A stretch of 64,000 nucleotides of DNA from Coptis chinensis. Its lineage: Eukaryota; Streptophyta; Magnoliopsida; Ranunculales; Ranunculaceae. The stretch's first letter is position 1. Every line of letters begins with the position of its first letter. The translations under genes were made by a program, and so were the position numbers. Positions 33,481 to 46,133 of this stretch are shown one piece after another. Below the pieces are notes generated by a model that worked only from the letters and a program-made list of their open reading frames with translations, made no database searches and was not told the DNA's origin. The DNA lies in NCBI GenBank assembly GCA_015680905.1, contig JADFTS010000022.1, forward strand, positions 62,001-126,000, written 5' to 3'.

Positions 33481-34598
33481 TATGTGGATTTTTTATCATA
33501 ATGATAACGAAGTTTACAAATAATTAGGACAAGCGTGCAACAAGCTGCGCTGCAAGTCTTTTTTGAATAACAAATCATATCCTTATCAAAACAAACTCGT
33601 TAGAACCAGCTATCATAACATTACTGTCTAACTTTCTGAAGTCTCTTGAGGAGCTCAACAGATTGTTGTTTCAATAAATCGAAAGTGTCGAAACTAAATG
33701 GAGTGAAACAATGTTGGTTAACCTTGCAAGCTTCTTCATGCTTCTCCACTTTCCCTATCGCTGCTCTCTTAGGTGTTTCTCCCACCTCAAAGCCACCATT
33801 CCCCAACCTTACCAACGGAAAGACTCCAGTTACATCCACACATGCATGTTTTCCCTCAGACCAACTGTAATAAAGACATCCACAGGGCGAAGTGTCGATC
33901 TGCCCTCATTCGGATCAGTGAGAATGTTAACAGGAGCTTCTTTCTTCACTTGTACTCCAACCTTCTAAAATGCATCACACAAAATGTATCTAACCTGATC
34001 ATGTCGGTATTTAAAACCCGGAAAATGTCAACAATGTGCTGCAAGGTCTCCATAAGCGTCTATTTTACACTTTCTGCATAAAGGGCAAAGACCACCATCA
34101 GAATTCAGAGGAATTATAAGACGGTATCGGATAATGACACGATACTCTACTAGTGACATACGCTGTCCAAGTTCCACCATCAGAACAACAAGTAGAAAAT
34201 CTTTTGCATATTCCGACTACAAACATCCAATGACTGCTTTCTGATGAGCACATAACTCAAACTCCCTCTCAAGGCTAACAACAATCTTACCGTAGAAAGC
34301 TTCCACGAAAACTTTTTGTAGTTTTGAGGGGACGGTAGCATTCACAGCCATAGAATCATTATCAAAATCGGGAAGACAAAGATACATTGCACTGGTAGCA
34401 TCATCAAGGATCTCACCCATAGGCATTGGACCACAACTCCTAAGAATGTAGTTCTGAAGCTCTAAAGTCTGAAAATGAGAAGCCACAAAAGCAAAAGCAG
34501 ACACATCAAATGCACAATAGATACCTAACCCACAAAGGCGTATAAGAACTGTCGCTAAACGCCATTGCAAATCCCCGAAGCCAGGGCATAATGGAAAC
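33481..34598 (-). pseudogene. LINE 3' unit G (first of the 1.32-kb triplicate)
   Basis: Nearly identical to units H and I, including shared private changes such as TCTAACTTTCTGAAG (lost bases), CATTACTGTC and TTTCAATAAATCG. The open part 34633-34217 covers the 5' half; stops interrupt the Cys/His and endonuclease-like half. Period to unit H is 1323 bp. Confidence 0.88.
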
Positions 34599-34803
34599 TT
34601 TTTTTTTATTATATACTCTTCGAATAAAAGCAAATGTTTGTTTGTTTTTTTTTTGTATTATACTCTTCGAGTAAAAGAATTTTTTTTTTGTAGTATATAC
34701 TCTTCGAATAAGAAAATTGTTTTTTTTAGTATATACTCTTCGAATAAAAGAAAATGTTTTTTTTTGTTGTATATACTCTTCTAATAAAAGAAAATGTTTT
34801 TTT

Positions 34804-35922
34804 TAAGAAGAAATTTTATTCATAATAATAACGAATTTTACAAATAATTAGGACAAGCGTGCAACAAGCTGCGCTGCAAGTCTTTTTTGAATAACAAATC
34901 ATATCCTTATCAAAACAAACTCGTTAGAACCAGCTATCATAACATTACTGTCTAACTTTCTGAAGTCTCTTGAGGAGCTCAACAGATTGTTGTTTCAATA
35001 AATCGAAAGTGTCGAAACTAAATGGAGTGAAACAATGTTGGTTAACCCTGCAAGCTTCTTCATGCTTCTCCACTTTCCCTATCGCTGCTCTCTTAGGTGT
35101 TTCTCCCACCTCAAAGCCACCATTCTCCAACCTTACCAACGGAAAGACTCCAGTTACATCCACACATGCATGTTTTCCCTCAGACCAACTGTAATAAAGA
35201 CATCCACAGGGCGAAGTGTCAATCTGCCCTCATTCGGATCAGTGAGAATGTTAACAGGAGCTTCTTTCTTCACTTGTACTCCAACCCTCTAAAATGCATC
35301 ATACAAAATGTATCTAACCTGATCATGTCGGTATTTAAAACCCGGAAAATGTCAACAATGTGCTGCAAGGTCTCCATAAGCGTCTATTCTACACTTTCTG
35401 CATAAAGGGCAAAGACCACCATCAGAATTTAGAGGAATTATAAGACGGTATCGGATAATGACACGATACTCTACTAGTGACATACGCTGTCCAAGTTCCA
35501 CCATCAGAACAACAAGTAGAAAATCTTTTGCATATTCCGACTACAAACATCCAATGACTGCTTTCTGATGAGCACATAACTCAAACTCCCTCTCAAGACT
35601 AACAACAATCTTACCGTAGAAAGCTTCCGCGAAAACTTTTTGTAGTTTGGAGGGGACGGTAGCATTCACAGCCATAGAATCATTGTAAAAATCGGGAAGA
35701 AAAAGATGCATTGCACTGGTAGCATCATCAAGGATCTCACCCATAGGCATTGGACCACAACTCCTAAGAATGTAGTTCTGAAGCTCTAAAGTCTGAAAAT
35801 GAGAAGCCACAAAAGCAAAAGCAGACACATCAAATGCACAATAGATACCTAACCCACAAAGGCGTATAAGAACTGTCGCTAAACACCATTGCAAATCCCC
35901 GAAGCCAGGGCGTAATGGAAAC
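34804..35922 (-). pseudogene. LINE 3' unit H (second of the triplicate)
   Basis: Differs from unit G at only scattered single bases over about 1.1 kb and shares its defects. The tail between 35923 and 36127 is also almost the same as that after G. Period to unit I is 1324 bp. Confidence 0.88.
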
Positions 35923-36127
35923 TTTTTTTTTTATTATATACTCTTCGAATAAAAGCAAATGTTTGTTTGTTTTTTTTTTGTATTATACTCTTCGAGTAAA
36001 AGAATTTTTTTTTGTAGTATATACTCTTCGAATAATAAAATTGTTTTTTTTAGTATATACTCTTCGAATAAAAGAAAATGTTTTTTTTTGTTGTATATAC
36101 TCTTCTAATAAAAGAAAATGTTTTTTT

Positions 36128-37249
36128 TAAGAAGAAATTTTATTCATAATGATAACGAATTTTACAAATAATTAGGACAAGCGGAAAACAAGCTGCGCTG
36201 CAAGTCTTTTTTGAATAACAAATCATATCCTTATCAAAACAAACTCGTTAGAACCAGCTATCATAACATTACTGTCTAACTTTCGAGAAGTCTCTTGAGG
36301 AGCTCAACAGATTTGTTGTTTCAATAAATCGAAAAGTGTCGAAACTAAATGGAGTGAAACAATGTTGGTTAACCTTGCAAGCTTCTTCATGCTTCTCCAC
36401 TTTCCCTATCGCTGCTTGCTCTTTAGGTGTTTCTCCCACCTCAAAGCCACCATTCCCCAAGCTTACCAACGGAAAGACTCCAGTTACATCCACACATGCA
36501 TGTTTTCCCTCGGACCAACCGTAATAAAGACATCCACGGAACGAAGTGTCGATCCCCTCATTCTGGATCGGTGAGAATGTTAATGGGAGCTTCTTTCTTC
36601 ACTTGTACTCCAACCCTCTAAAATGCATCACACAAAATGTATCTAACCCGATCATGTCGGTATTTAAAACCCGGAAAATGTCAACAATGTGCTGCAAGGT
36701 CTCCATAAGCGTCTATTCTACACTTTCTGCATAAAGGGCAAAGACCACCATCAGAATTCAGAGGAATTATAAGACGGTATCGGATAATGACACGATACTC
36801 TACTAGTGACATACGCTGTCCAAGTTCCACCATCAGAACAACAAGTAGAAAATCTTTTGCATATTCCGACTACAAACATCCAATGACTGCTTTCTGATGA
36901 GCACATAACTCAAACTCCCCCTCAAGACTAACAACAATCTTACCGTAGAAAGCTTCCGCGAAAACTTTTTGTAGTTTTGAAGGGACGGTAGCATCCACAG
37001 CCATAGAATCATTGTCAAAATCGGGAAGACAAAGATGCATTGCACTGGTAGCATCATCAAGGATCTCACCCATAGGCATTGGACCACAACTCCTAAGAAT
37101 GTAGTTCTGAAGCTCTAAAGTCTGAAAATGAGAAGCCACAAAAGCGAAAGCAGACACATCAAATGCACAATAGATACCTAACCCACAAAGGCGTATAAGA
37201 ACTGTCGCTAAACGCCATTGCAAATCATCGGGGTTCGGTGAATGGAAAC
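36128..37249 (-). pseudogene. LINE 3' unit I (third of the triplicate, with clustered small differences)
   Basis: Same defects as G and H, but it carries a burst of extra small changes between 36180 and 36600, such as TTCGAGAAG for TTCTGAAG, CGGACCAACCG for CAGACCAACTG and GATCGGTG for GATCAGTG, and at its far end (TCATCGGGGTTCGGTG in place of TCCCCGAAGCCAGGGCG). Between these, it matches H almost base for base. Confidence 0.85.
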
Positions 37250-37451
37250 TTTTTTATTATATACTCTTCGAATAAAAGCAAATGTTTGTTTGTTTTTTTT
37301 TTTGTATTATACTCTTCGAGTAAAAGATTTTTTTTTTTGTAGTATATACTCTTCGAATAATAAAATTGTTTTTTTTAGTATATACTCTTCGAATAAAAGA
37401 AAATGTTTTTTTTTGTTGTATATACTCTTCTAATAAAAGAAAATGTTTTTT

Positions 37452-37755
37452 TAAGAAGAAATTTTATTCATAATGATAACGAATTTTACAAATAATTAGG
37501 ACAAGCGTGCAACAAGCTGCGCCGCAAGTCCTTTCTGAATAACAAATCATATCCTTCTAAAAAAAAACTCGTTAGAACCAGCTACCATAACGTTATTGTC
37601 CAACTTTCTGAAGTCTCTTGAGGAGCTCAACAGATTGTAATTCCAAGAAATCAAAAGTGTCGAAACTAAACGGAATGAAACAAGGTTGGTTAGCCATACA
37701 AGTTTCCTCATGCTTCTTTATTTTCTCTGTCGCTGCTGTCTTATCTGTTTCTCCA
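37452..37755 (-). pseudogene. LINE 3' unit J, cut at the inversion junction
   Basis: Only the last about 300 bp of the unit (C-terminal EEACRANQHCFI-type coding text and 3' end) are present. At about 37755, in the middle of the coding text, the sequence changes abruptly to the AAGCACATGTCTCAATTTATG block of the satellite. Confidence 0.8.
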
Positions 37756-37809
37756 GACAAAAGCACATGTCTCAATTTATGTGCTTTCTCTTTCCTATTG
37801 TGTGATAAC

Positions 37810-38068
37810 ACGATGAGGCTTTTAGAGTTAACCAGCATTGTTTCATTGCATTCAGTTTGGACACTGTTGGTTTCTTGGCATAACAATCTGTTAAGCTCCT
37901 TAAGTGATTGCAGGTAGTTATGGACTACAACCTAATGACAGTTGTTTCTAACGAGTTTGTATTCAAGAGGATATGATTTGCAGTTCAGATAGGACTTGGG
38001 TCACAGCTTGTTGCACGTTTGTCTTAATTATTTGTAAAATTTGTAATCATTATAAATAAAATTTCCAC
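37810..38068 (+). pseudogene. First plus-strand LINE 3' fragment in the satellite (reference copy)
   Basis: Reads as the last about 75 codons of the LINE plus its 3' end: equivalents of ACRANQHCFI, FGFLEQQSVELLKRLQ and GSNEF are recognisable, followed by the CCTAATTATTTGTAAAA 3' end (with the shared leader CACGTTTGTC) and AAATTTCCACT. Together with unit J (37452-37755, minus) it forms an inverted pair about a centre near 37755. Later satellite units carry the same segment with more changes, so this copy is close to the ancestral state. Confidence 0.8.
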
Positions 38069-38629
38069 TAAAAAACAACAACAAAACCAACATTTTTTTT
38101 ATTCGAAGAGAATATACAACAAAAAAAAACATTTTCTTTTATTTGAAGAGTATATACTATAAATAAAAAAAATAAAAAAATAACAACAACAACAACAATA
38201 TTTTCATTTATTCGAAGAGTATATACTATTAAAATACCAAAAAAAAAAAAAAAAAAAAACATCATCATTTTCATTTTTTCGTAGATTATCCACTACAAAA
38301 ACAAAAAAAAAAATAAAAAAAATAAAACCCTATAAAAATAAGACAAATAAAAACTCACAAAAGCAAAGCTAACTGAACTTATTCTGCTCAAATACAGTCG
38401 CGTGCACTACTCTAAAAGCACCAAACAACTTCCATTATTGAAGTTTGCGCCATCAATTTAAAATATACGTGTTGGTCTAACTACCTTGTGAAACATTCTT
38501 GCATATGTTCTACCCCATTACAAAGTCACAATCTTCATCTAGGAAATCTGAAGTTAAAAAACCCATATTGAAAAACTTAAGTTTTCACGGACATACCACG
38601 TAAGAGTGTTCAGACAAAAGCACATGTCT

Positions 38630-38660
38630 CAATTTATGGGCTTTCTCTTTCCTATTATGT
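38630..38660. repeat. Conserved hairpin in the satellite unit (representative)
   Basis: AAAGCACATGTC, a short T-rich loop and ATGTGCTTTC (GTGGGCTTTC in this unit) form a stem-loop. It recurs in nearly every unit, e.g. about 39467, 41212, 42928, 47287, 52498 and 62990, and its stem is better conserved than its surroundings. Function unknown. Confidence 0.6.
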
Positions 38661-40808
38661 GATAACACGAGGAGGCTTTTAGAGTTAACCAACATTGTTT
38701 CATTCTGTTCAGTTTCGACACTGTTGGTTTCTTGGCACAATAATCTGTTAAGCTCCTTAAGTGATTGCAGATAGTTATGGATTACAACCTAATGACAGTT
38801 GGTTCTAACGAGTTTGTATTACGGAGGATAGGATTTGCAGTTCAGAAAGGACTTGCGTCACAGCTTGTTGCACGCTTGTCCTAATTATTTGTAAAACTTG
38901 TTATCATTATAAATAAAATTTCAATATAAAAACAACAACAAAACCAACATTTTCTTTTATTCGAAGAGAATATACTACAAAAAAAAAATTTTCTTTTATT
39001 TGAAGAGTATATACTATAAATAAAAAAAATAAAAAAATAACAACAACAACAACAACAATATTTTCTTTTATTCAAAAGTATATATACTAAAAAAAAAAAA
39101 AAAAAAACAACATCATCATTTTCTTTTTTTCGTAGATTATCCACTACAAAAAAAAAAAAAAAAAAAAAAATAAAACCCTATAAAAATAAGACAAATCAAA
39201 AACTCACAAAAGCAAAGCTAACTGAACTTATTCTGCTCAAATACAGTCGCGTGCACTACTCTAAATGCTCCAAACAACTTCCACTATTGAAGTTTGCGCC
39301 ATCAATTCAAAATATACATGTTGGTCTAACTACCTTGTAAAACATTCATCCATATGTTCTACCTCATTACAAAGTCACGATCTTCATCAAGGAAATCTAA
39401 AGTTAAAAATCCCATCTTGAAAAAATTAAGTTTTCACGCACATACCACGTAAGATTGTTCAGACAAAAGCACATGTCTTATTTTATGTGCTTTCTCTTTC
39501 CTATTGTGTGATAACACGAGGAGGCTTGTAGAGTTAACCATCATTGTTTCATTCTGTTCAGTTTCGACACTGTTGGTTTCTTGGCACAAAAATCTATTAA
39601 GCTCCTTAAGTGATTGCAGATAATTATGGACTACAACCTAATGACAGTTGGTTCTAACGAGTTTTTATTCAGGAGGATAGAATTTGCAGTTCAAAAAGGA
39701 CTTGCGTCACAGCTTGTTGCACGCTTGTCCTAATTATTTGTAAAACTTGTTATCATTATAAATAAAATTTCAATATAAAAACAACAACAAAACCAACATT
39801 TTTTTTTTATTCGAAGAGGATATACTACAAAAAAAAAACATTTTCTTTATTTGAAGTGTATATACTATAAATAAAAAAATAATAAAATAACAACAACAAC
39901 AACAACAATATTTTATTTTATTCGAAGAGTATATACTCAAAAAAAAAAGAAAAAAAAAAAAAAACAAAATCATTTTTTTTTTTTTCAGAGATTATCCACT
40001 ACAAAAAAAAAAAAAAAAAAAAAAAAAAACCCTATAAAAAAAATAAGAAAAATCAAAAACTCACAAAAGCAAAACTAACTCAACTTATTCTCGCTTCAAA
40101 TACAATAAGGCGTGCACTACTCTAAAAGCTCCAAACAACTTCCGTTATTGAAGTTTGCGCCATCAATTTAAAATATACGTGTTGGTCTAACTACCTTGTG
40201 AAACATTCTTGCATATGTTCTACCTCATTACAAAGTCACAATCTTCATCTAGGAAATCTGAAGTTAAAAACCCATATTGAAAAACTTAAGTTTTCACGCG
40301 ACATACCACGTAAGAGTGTTTCACAAAAAGCACATGTCTCAATTTATATGCTTTCTTTTCCTATTGTGTGATAACACGAGGAGGCTTTTAGAGTTAACCA
40401 AAGATTGTTTCATTCCGCTTCGCTTTTGACATTAATTTGGTTTTCTTGGCACAACAATCTGTTAAGCTCCTTAAGTGATTGCAGATAGTTATGGACTACA
40501 ACCTAATGACAATTGGTTCTAACGAAGTTTGTATTACGGAGGATAGGATTTGCAGTTCAGAAAGGACTTGCGTCACAGCTTGTTGCACGCTTGTCCTAAT
40601 TATTTGTAAAACTTGTTATCATTATAAATAAAATTTCAACTTAAAAAAAAAACAACAAAACCAACATTTTCTTTTTATTCAAGAGAATATACTACAAAAA
40701 AAACATTTTCTTTTTATTTGAAGAGTATATACTATAAATAAAAAAAAAAAAAAAAAACAACAACAACAACAACAACAACAATTTTTTTTTTTTATTCAAG
40801 AGTATATA

Positions 40809-40843
<35 letters not shown>

Positions 40844-41741
40844 ATCATTTTTTTTTTTTTTTTTTCAGAGATTATCCACTACAAAAAAAAAAAAAAAAAA
40901 AAAAAAAAAATAAAACCCTAAAAAAAAATAAGAAAAAATCAAAACTCACAAAAGCAAAAGCTAACTTAACTTTATTCTCGCTTCAAATACAGTCAAGGCA
41001 AGCACTACTCTAAATGCTCCAAACAACTTCCACTATTGAAGTTTGCCATCAATTCAAAATATACATGTTGGTCTAACTACCTTGTGAAACATTCATCTAT
41101 ATGTTCTACCTCATTACAAAGTCACGATCTTCATCAAGGAAATCTGAAGTTAAAAATCCCATCTTTAAAAAAATTAGTTTTCACGCACATACCACGAAGA
41201 GTGTTCGAAAAAAAGCACATGTCTTATTTTATGTGCTTTCTTTCCTATTGTTTGATAACACGAGGAGACTTGTAGAGTTAACCAACATTGTTTCATTCCG
41301 TTCAGTTTTGACACTGTTGGTTTCTTGGAACAACAATCTGTTAAGCTCCTTAAGTGATTGCAGATAGTTATGGACTACAACCTAATGACAAATTGGTTCT
41401 AACGAAGTTTGTATTCATTCGAGGATAGGATTTGCAGTCGAAAAGGACTTATGCCACACCTTTGTTGCACGCTTTGTCCTAATTATTTGTAAAATTTGTA
41501 ATCATTATAAATAAAATTTCAACTAAAAACAACAACAAAACAAATTTTTTTTTATTCAAGAGAATATACAAAAAAAAACATTTTCTTTTATTTTAAGAGT
41601 ATATACTATAAATAAAAAAAATAAAAAAATAACAACAACAACAACAACATTTTCTTTTATTCATTGAGTATTTACTAAAAAAAAAAAAAAAAAAAAAAAA
41701 AAAACAACATAATTTTATTTTTTTTCGTAGATTATCCACTA

Positions 41742-41775
<34 letters not shown>

Positions 41776-43412
41776 CTATAAAAATAAGATAAATTAAAAA
41801 CTCACAAAAGGAAAGCTAACTGAAGTTATTCTACTCCAATACAGTCGCGTGTACTACTCTAAAAGCTCCAAATAACTTCCACTATTGAAGTTTGCACCAT
41901 CAATTTAAAATATACGTGTTGGTCTAACTACCTTGTGAAACATTCTTGCATATGTTCTACCTCATTACAAAGTCACGATCTTCATCTAGGAAATCTGGGT
42001 TAAAACCCATATTGAAAAAATTAAGTTTTCACGGACATACCACGTAAGAGTGTTTGACAAAAAAGCACATGTCTCATTTTATGTGCTTTCTTTTCCTATT
42101 GTGTGATAACACGAGGAGGCTTTTAGAGTTAACCAGCATTGTTTCATTCCATTCAGTTTTGACACATCGCTGTTGGTTTCTTGGCACAACAATCTGTTAA
42201 GCTCCTTAAGTGATTGCAGATAGTTATGGACTACAACCTAATGACAAATTGGTTCTAACGAAGTTTGTATTAAGGAGGATAGGATTTGCGGTTCAGAAAG
42301 AACTTATAGCATACAGCTTTTTTTGCACGCTTGTCCTAATTATTTTGGTAAAACTTGTTATCATTATAAATAAAATTTCAACTTAAAACAACAACAAAAC
42401 CAACATTTTCTTTTATTCAAGAGAATATACTACAAAAAAAATTTTCTTTTATTTTGAAGAGTATATACTATAAATAAAAAAAAAAAAAAAAAACAACAAC
42501 AACAACAACAATATTTTTTTTTTATTCAAGAGTATATACTACAAAAAAAAAAAAAAAAAAAAAAAACATTTTTTTTTTTTTTTCAGATTATCCACTACAA
42601 AAAAAAAAAAAAAAAAAAAAAAATAAAAAAAAAAAACCCTATAAAAATAAGACAAATAAAAACTCACAAAAGCAAAGCTAACTAACTTACTTATTCTCGC
42701 TTCAAATACAACAAGGCACTAAACTAAAAGCTCCAAACAACTTCCACTATTGAAGTTTGTGCCATCAATTCAAAATATACATGTTGGTATAACTACCTTG
42801 TGAAACATTCTTCCATATGTTCTACCTCATTACAAAGTCACGATCTTCATCTAGGAAATCTGAAGTTAAAAATCCATCTTGAAAAATTAAATTTTCACGC
42901 ACATACCACGTAAAGAGTGTTCGCACAAAAAGCACATGTCTTATTTTATGTGCTTTCTTTTTTCTATTGTGTGATAACACGAGGAGGCTTTTAGAGTTAA
43001 CCAAAGATTGTTTCATTCCGCTTCAGCCGACATCATTGGTTTCTTTCGCACAACAACTGTAAGCTCCTTAAGTGATTGCAGATAGTTATGGACTACAACC
43101 TAATGACAAATTGGTTCTAACGAGTTTGTATTAAGGAGGATAGGATTTGTAGTTCTCGAAAGGACTTCCGGCCACAAATTTTGTTGCACGCTTTGTCCTA
43201 ATTATTTGTAAAACTTGTTATCATTATAAATAAAATTTCAACTTAAAAACAACAACAAAACCAACATTTTCTTTTATTCGAAGAGAATATACTACAAAAA
43301 AAAAAAATTTTATTTTATTTGAAGAGTATATACTATAAATAAAAAAAAAAAAAAAAAAAAACAACAACAACAACAACAACAACAATATTTTCTTTTATTC
43401 GAAGAGTATATA

Positions 43413-43449
<37 letters not shown>

Positions 43450-44287
43450 AACATCATCATTTTCTTTTTTTTTTTCAGAGATTATCCACTACAAAAAAAA
43501 AAAAAAAAAAAAATAAAACCCTATAAAAAATAAGACAAATAAAAACTCACAAAAAGCAAAGCTAACTCAACTTATTCTCGCTTCAAATACAAAAAGGCAC
43601 TACTCTAAAAAGCTCCAAACAACTTCCACTATTGAAGTTTGCATCATCAATTCAAAATATACATGTTGGTCTAACTACCTTGTGAAACATTCTTCCATAT
43701 GTTCTACCTCATTACAAAGTCACGATCTTCATCTAGGAAATCTGAAGTTAAAAACCCATCTTGAAAAAATTAAGTTTTCACGCACATACCACGAAAGAGT
43801 GTTCCCGTTAAAAAAAAGCACATGTCTTATTTTATGTGCTTTTCTTTCCTATTGTGTGATAACACGAGGAGGCTTTAGAGTTAACCAAAGATTGTTTCAT
43901 TCCGCTCAGTTTCACATCGTTGGTTCTTTGGCACAACAACTGCTTAAGCTCCTTAAGTGATTGCAGATAGTTATGGACTACAACCTAATGACAGCTTGGT
44001 TCTAACGAAGTTTGTATTCAGGAGGATAGGATTTGCAGTTCGAAAAGGACTTAAGGCTTATACAAATTTTGTTGCACGCTTGTCCTAATTATTTGTAAAA
44101 CTTGTTATCATTATAAATAAAATTTCAACTAAAAAACAACAACAAAACCAACATTTTTTTTTATTCGAAGAGAATATACAACAAAAAAAAACATTTTCTT
44201 TTATTTGAAGAGTATATACTATAAATAAAAAAAATAAAAAAATAACAACAACAACAACAACAACATTTTCTTTTATTATTCAAAAAA

Positions 44288-44327
<40 letters not shown>

Positions 44328-44354
44328 TTTATTTTTTTCGTATATTATCCACTA

Positions 44355-44389
<35 letters not shown>

Positions 44390-45155
44390 ATAAAAAAATA
44401 AGACAAATAAAAACTCACAAAAGCAAAGCTAACTGAACTTATTCTCGCTTCAAATACAAATAAGGCACACTACTCTAAAAAAAGCTCCAAACAACTTCCA
44501 CTATTGAAGTTTGCGCCATCAATTTAAAATATATATGTTGGTCTAACTACCTTGTGAAACATTCTTCCATATGTTCTACCTCATTACAAAGTCACGATCT
44601 TCATCTAGGAATCTGAAGTTAAAAACCCATCTTGAAAAAATTAAGTTTTCACGCACATACCACGTAAGAGTGTTCGAAAAAAAAGCACATGTCTCATTTT
44701 ATGTGCTTTCTTTTCCTATTGGTGATAACACGAGGAGGCTTTTAGAGTTAACCAAAGATTGTTTCATTCCGCTCAGGCATTAATCGTTGGTTTCTTGGCA
44801 CAACAACTGCTAAGCTCCTTAAGTGATTGCAGATAGTTATGGACTACAACCTAATGACAATTGGTTCTAACGAAGTTTGTATTATTAGAGGATAGGATTT
44901 GCAGTTCTCGAAAGGACTTTAAGGCCACACAAATTGTTGCACGCTTGTCCTAATTATTTGTAAAACTTGTTATCATTATAAATAAAATTTCAACTTAAAA
45001 AAACAACAACAAAACCAACATTTTTTTTTATTCAAGAGAATATACTACAAAAAAACATTTTTTTTTTATTTGAAGAGTATATACTATAAATAAAAAAAAA
45101 AAAAAAAAAAACAACAACAACAACAACAATTTTTTTTATTTCAAGAGTATATATA

Positions 45156-45197
<42 letters not shown>

Positions 45198-46027
45198 TTT
45201 TTTTTTTTTTTTTAGATTATCCACTACAAAAAAAAAAAAAAAAAAAAAAAAATAAACCCTATAAAAAAAAGAAAATCAAAAACTCACAAAAAGCAAAGCT
45301 AACTTAACTTATTCTCGCTTCAAATACAAATACAAAGCAAGTAACTACTCTAAAAGCTCCAAACAACTTCCACTATTGAAGTTTGCCCATCAATTCAAAA
45401 TATACATGTTGGTCTAACTACCTTGTGAAACATTCATCCATATGTTCTACCTCATTACAAAGTCAATGATCTTCATCTAGGAAATCTGGTTAAAAATCCA
45501 TCTTGAAAAAATTAAGTTTTCACGCACATACCACGTAAAGAGTGTTCGCACAAAAAAGCACATGTCTTATTTTATGTGCTTTCTTTCCTATTGTGTGATA
45601 ACACGAGGAGGAGGCTTTTAGAGTTAACCAAATTGTTTCATTCCGCTCAGCTTTGACACATCGTTGGTTTTTGGCACAACAACTGTTAAGCTCCTTAAGT
45701 GATTGCAGATAGTTATGGACTACAACCTAATGACAAATTGGTTCTAACGAAGTTTGTATTCGTGAGGATAGGATTTGCAGCTCGAAAGGACTTCATAGGC
45801 CACAAATTTGTTGCACGCTTGTCCTAATTATTTGTAAAATTTGTTATCATTATAAATAAAATTTCAACTTAAAAACAACAACAAAACCAACATTTTATTT
45901 TATTCGAAGAGAATATACAAAAAAAAAACATTTTCTTTTATTTGAAGAGTATATACTATAAATAAAAAAAAAAAAAAACAAAAACAACAACAACAACAAC
46001 AACAACTTTTTTTTATTCAATATAGTA

Positions 46028-46069
<42 letters not shown>

Positions 46070-46093
46070 TTTTTTTTTTTAGATTATCCACTA

Positions 46094-46133
<40 letters not shown>

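Larger units (their letters stand above)
22421..37755 (-). repeat. Head-to-tail array of one non-LTR retrotransposon family
   Basis: Eleven copies follow each other on the minus strand: ten partial units and one near full-length copy. Each unit ends (minus sense) with CCTAATTATTTGTAAAA, a short leader and AAATTTCCACTT, then a T/A-rich tail built from the repeat GTATATACTCTTCGAATAAA. Most truncated units begin at the same place, CCATTACGCCCTGGCTTCGG in minus sense. Units G, H, I and J start at 33481, 34804, 36128 and 37452, a constant period of 1323-1324 bp, which is the signature of tandem duplication. Confidence 0.9.

Noticed and set aside
22421-37755. LTR retrotransposon or pararetrovirus origin of the reverse-transcriptase array
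   Set aside because: No long terminal repeats, primer-binding site, protease, integrase or coat domains; the RT motifs and the tail fit a non-LTR element.
22592-37917. Many plus-strand ORFs of 60-213 codons over the LINE array (for example 22609-23049, 25033-25518 and 32092-32733)
   Set aside because: They are antisense shadows of the minus-strand LINE coding sequence; their repeated Ser/Pro/His-rich translations recur in each unit only because the unit recurs.
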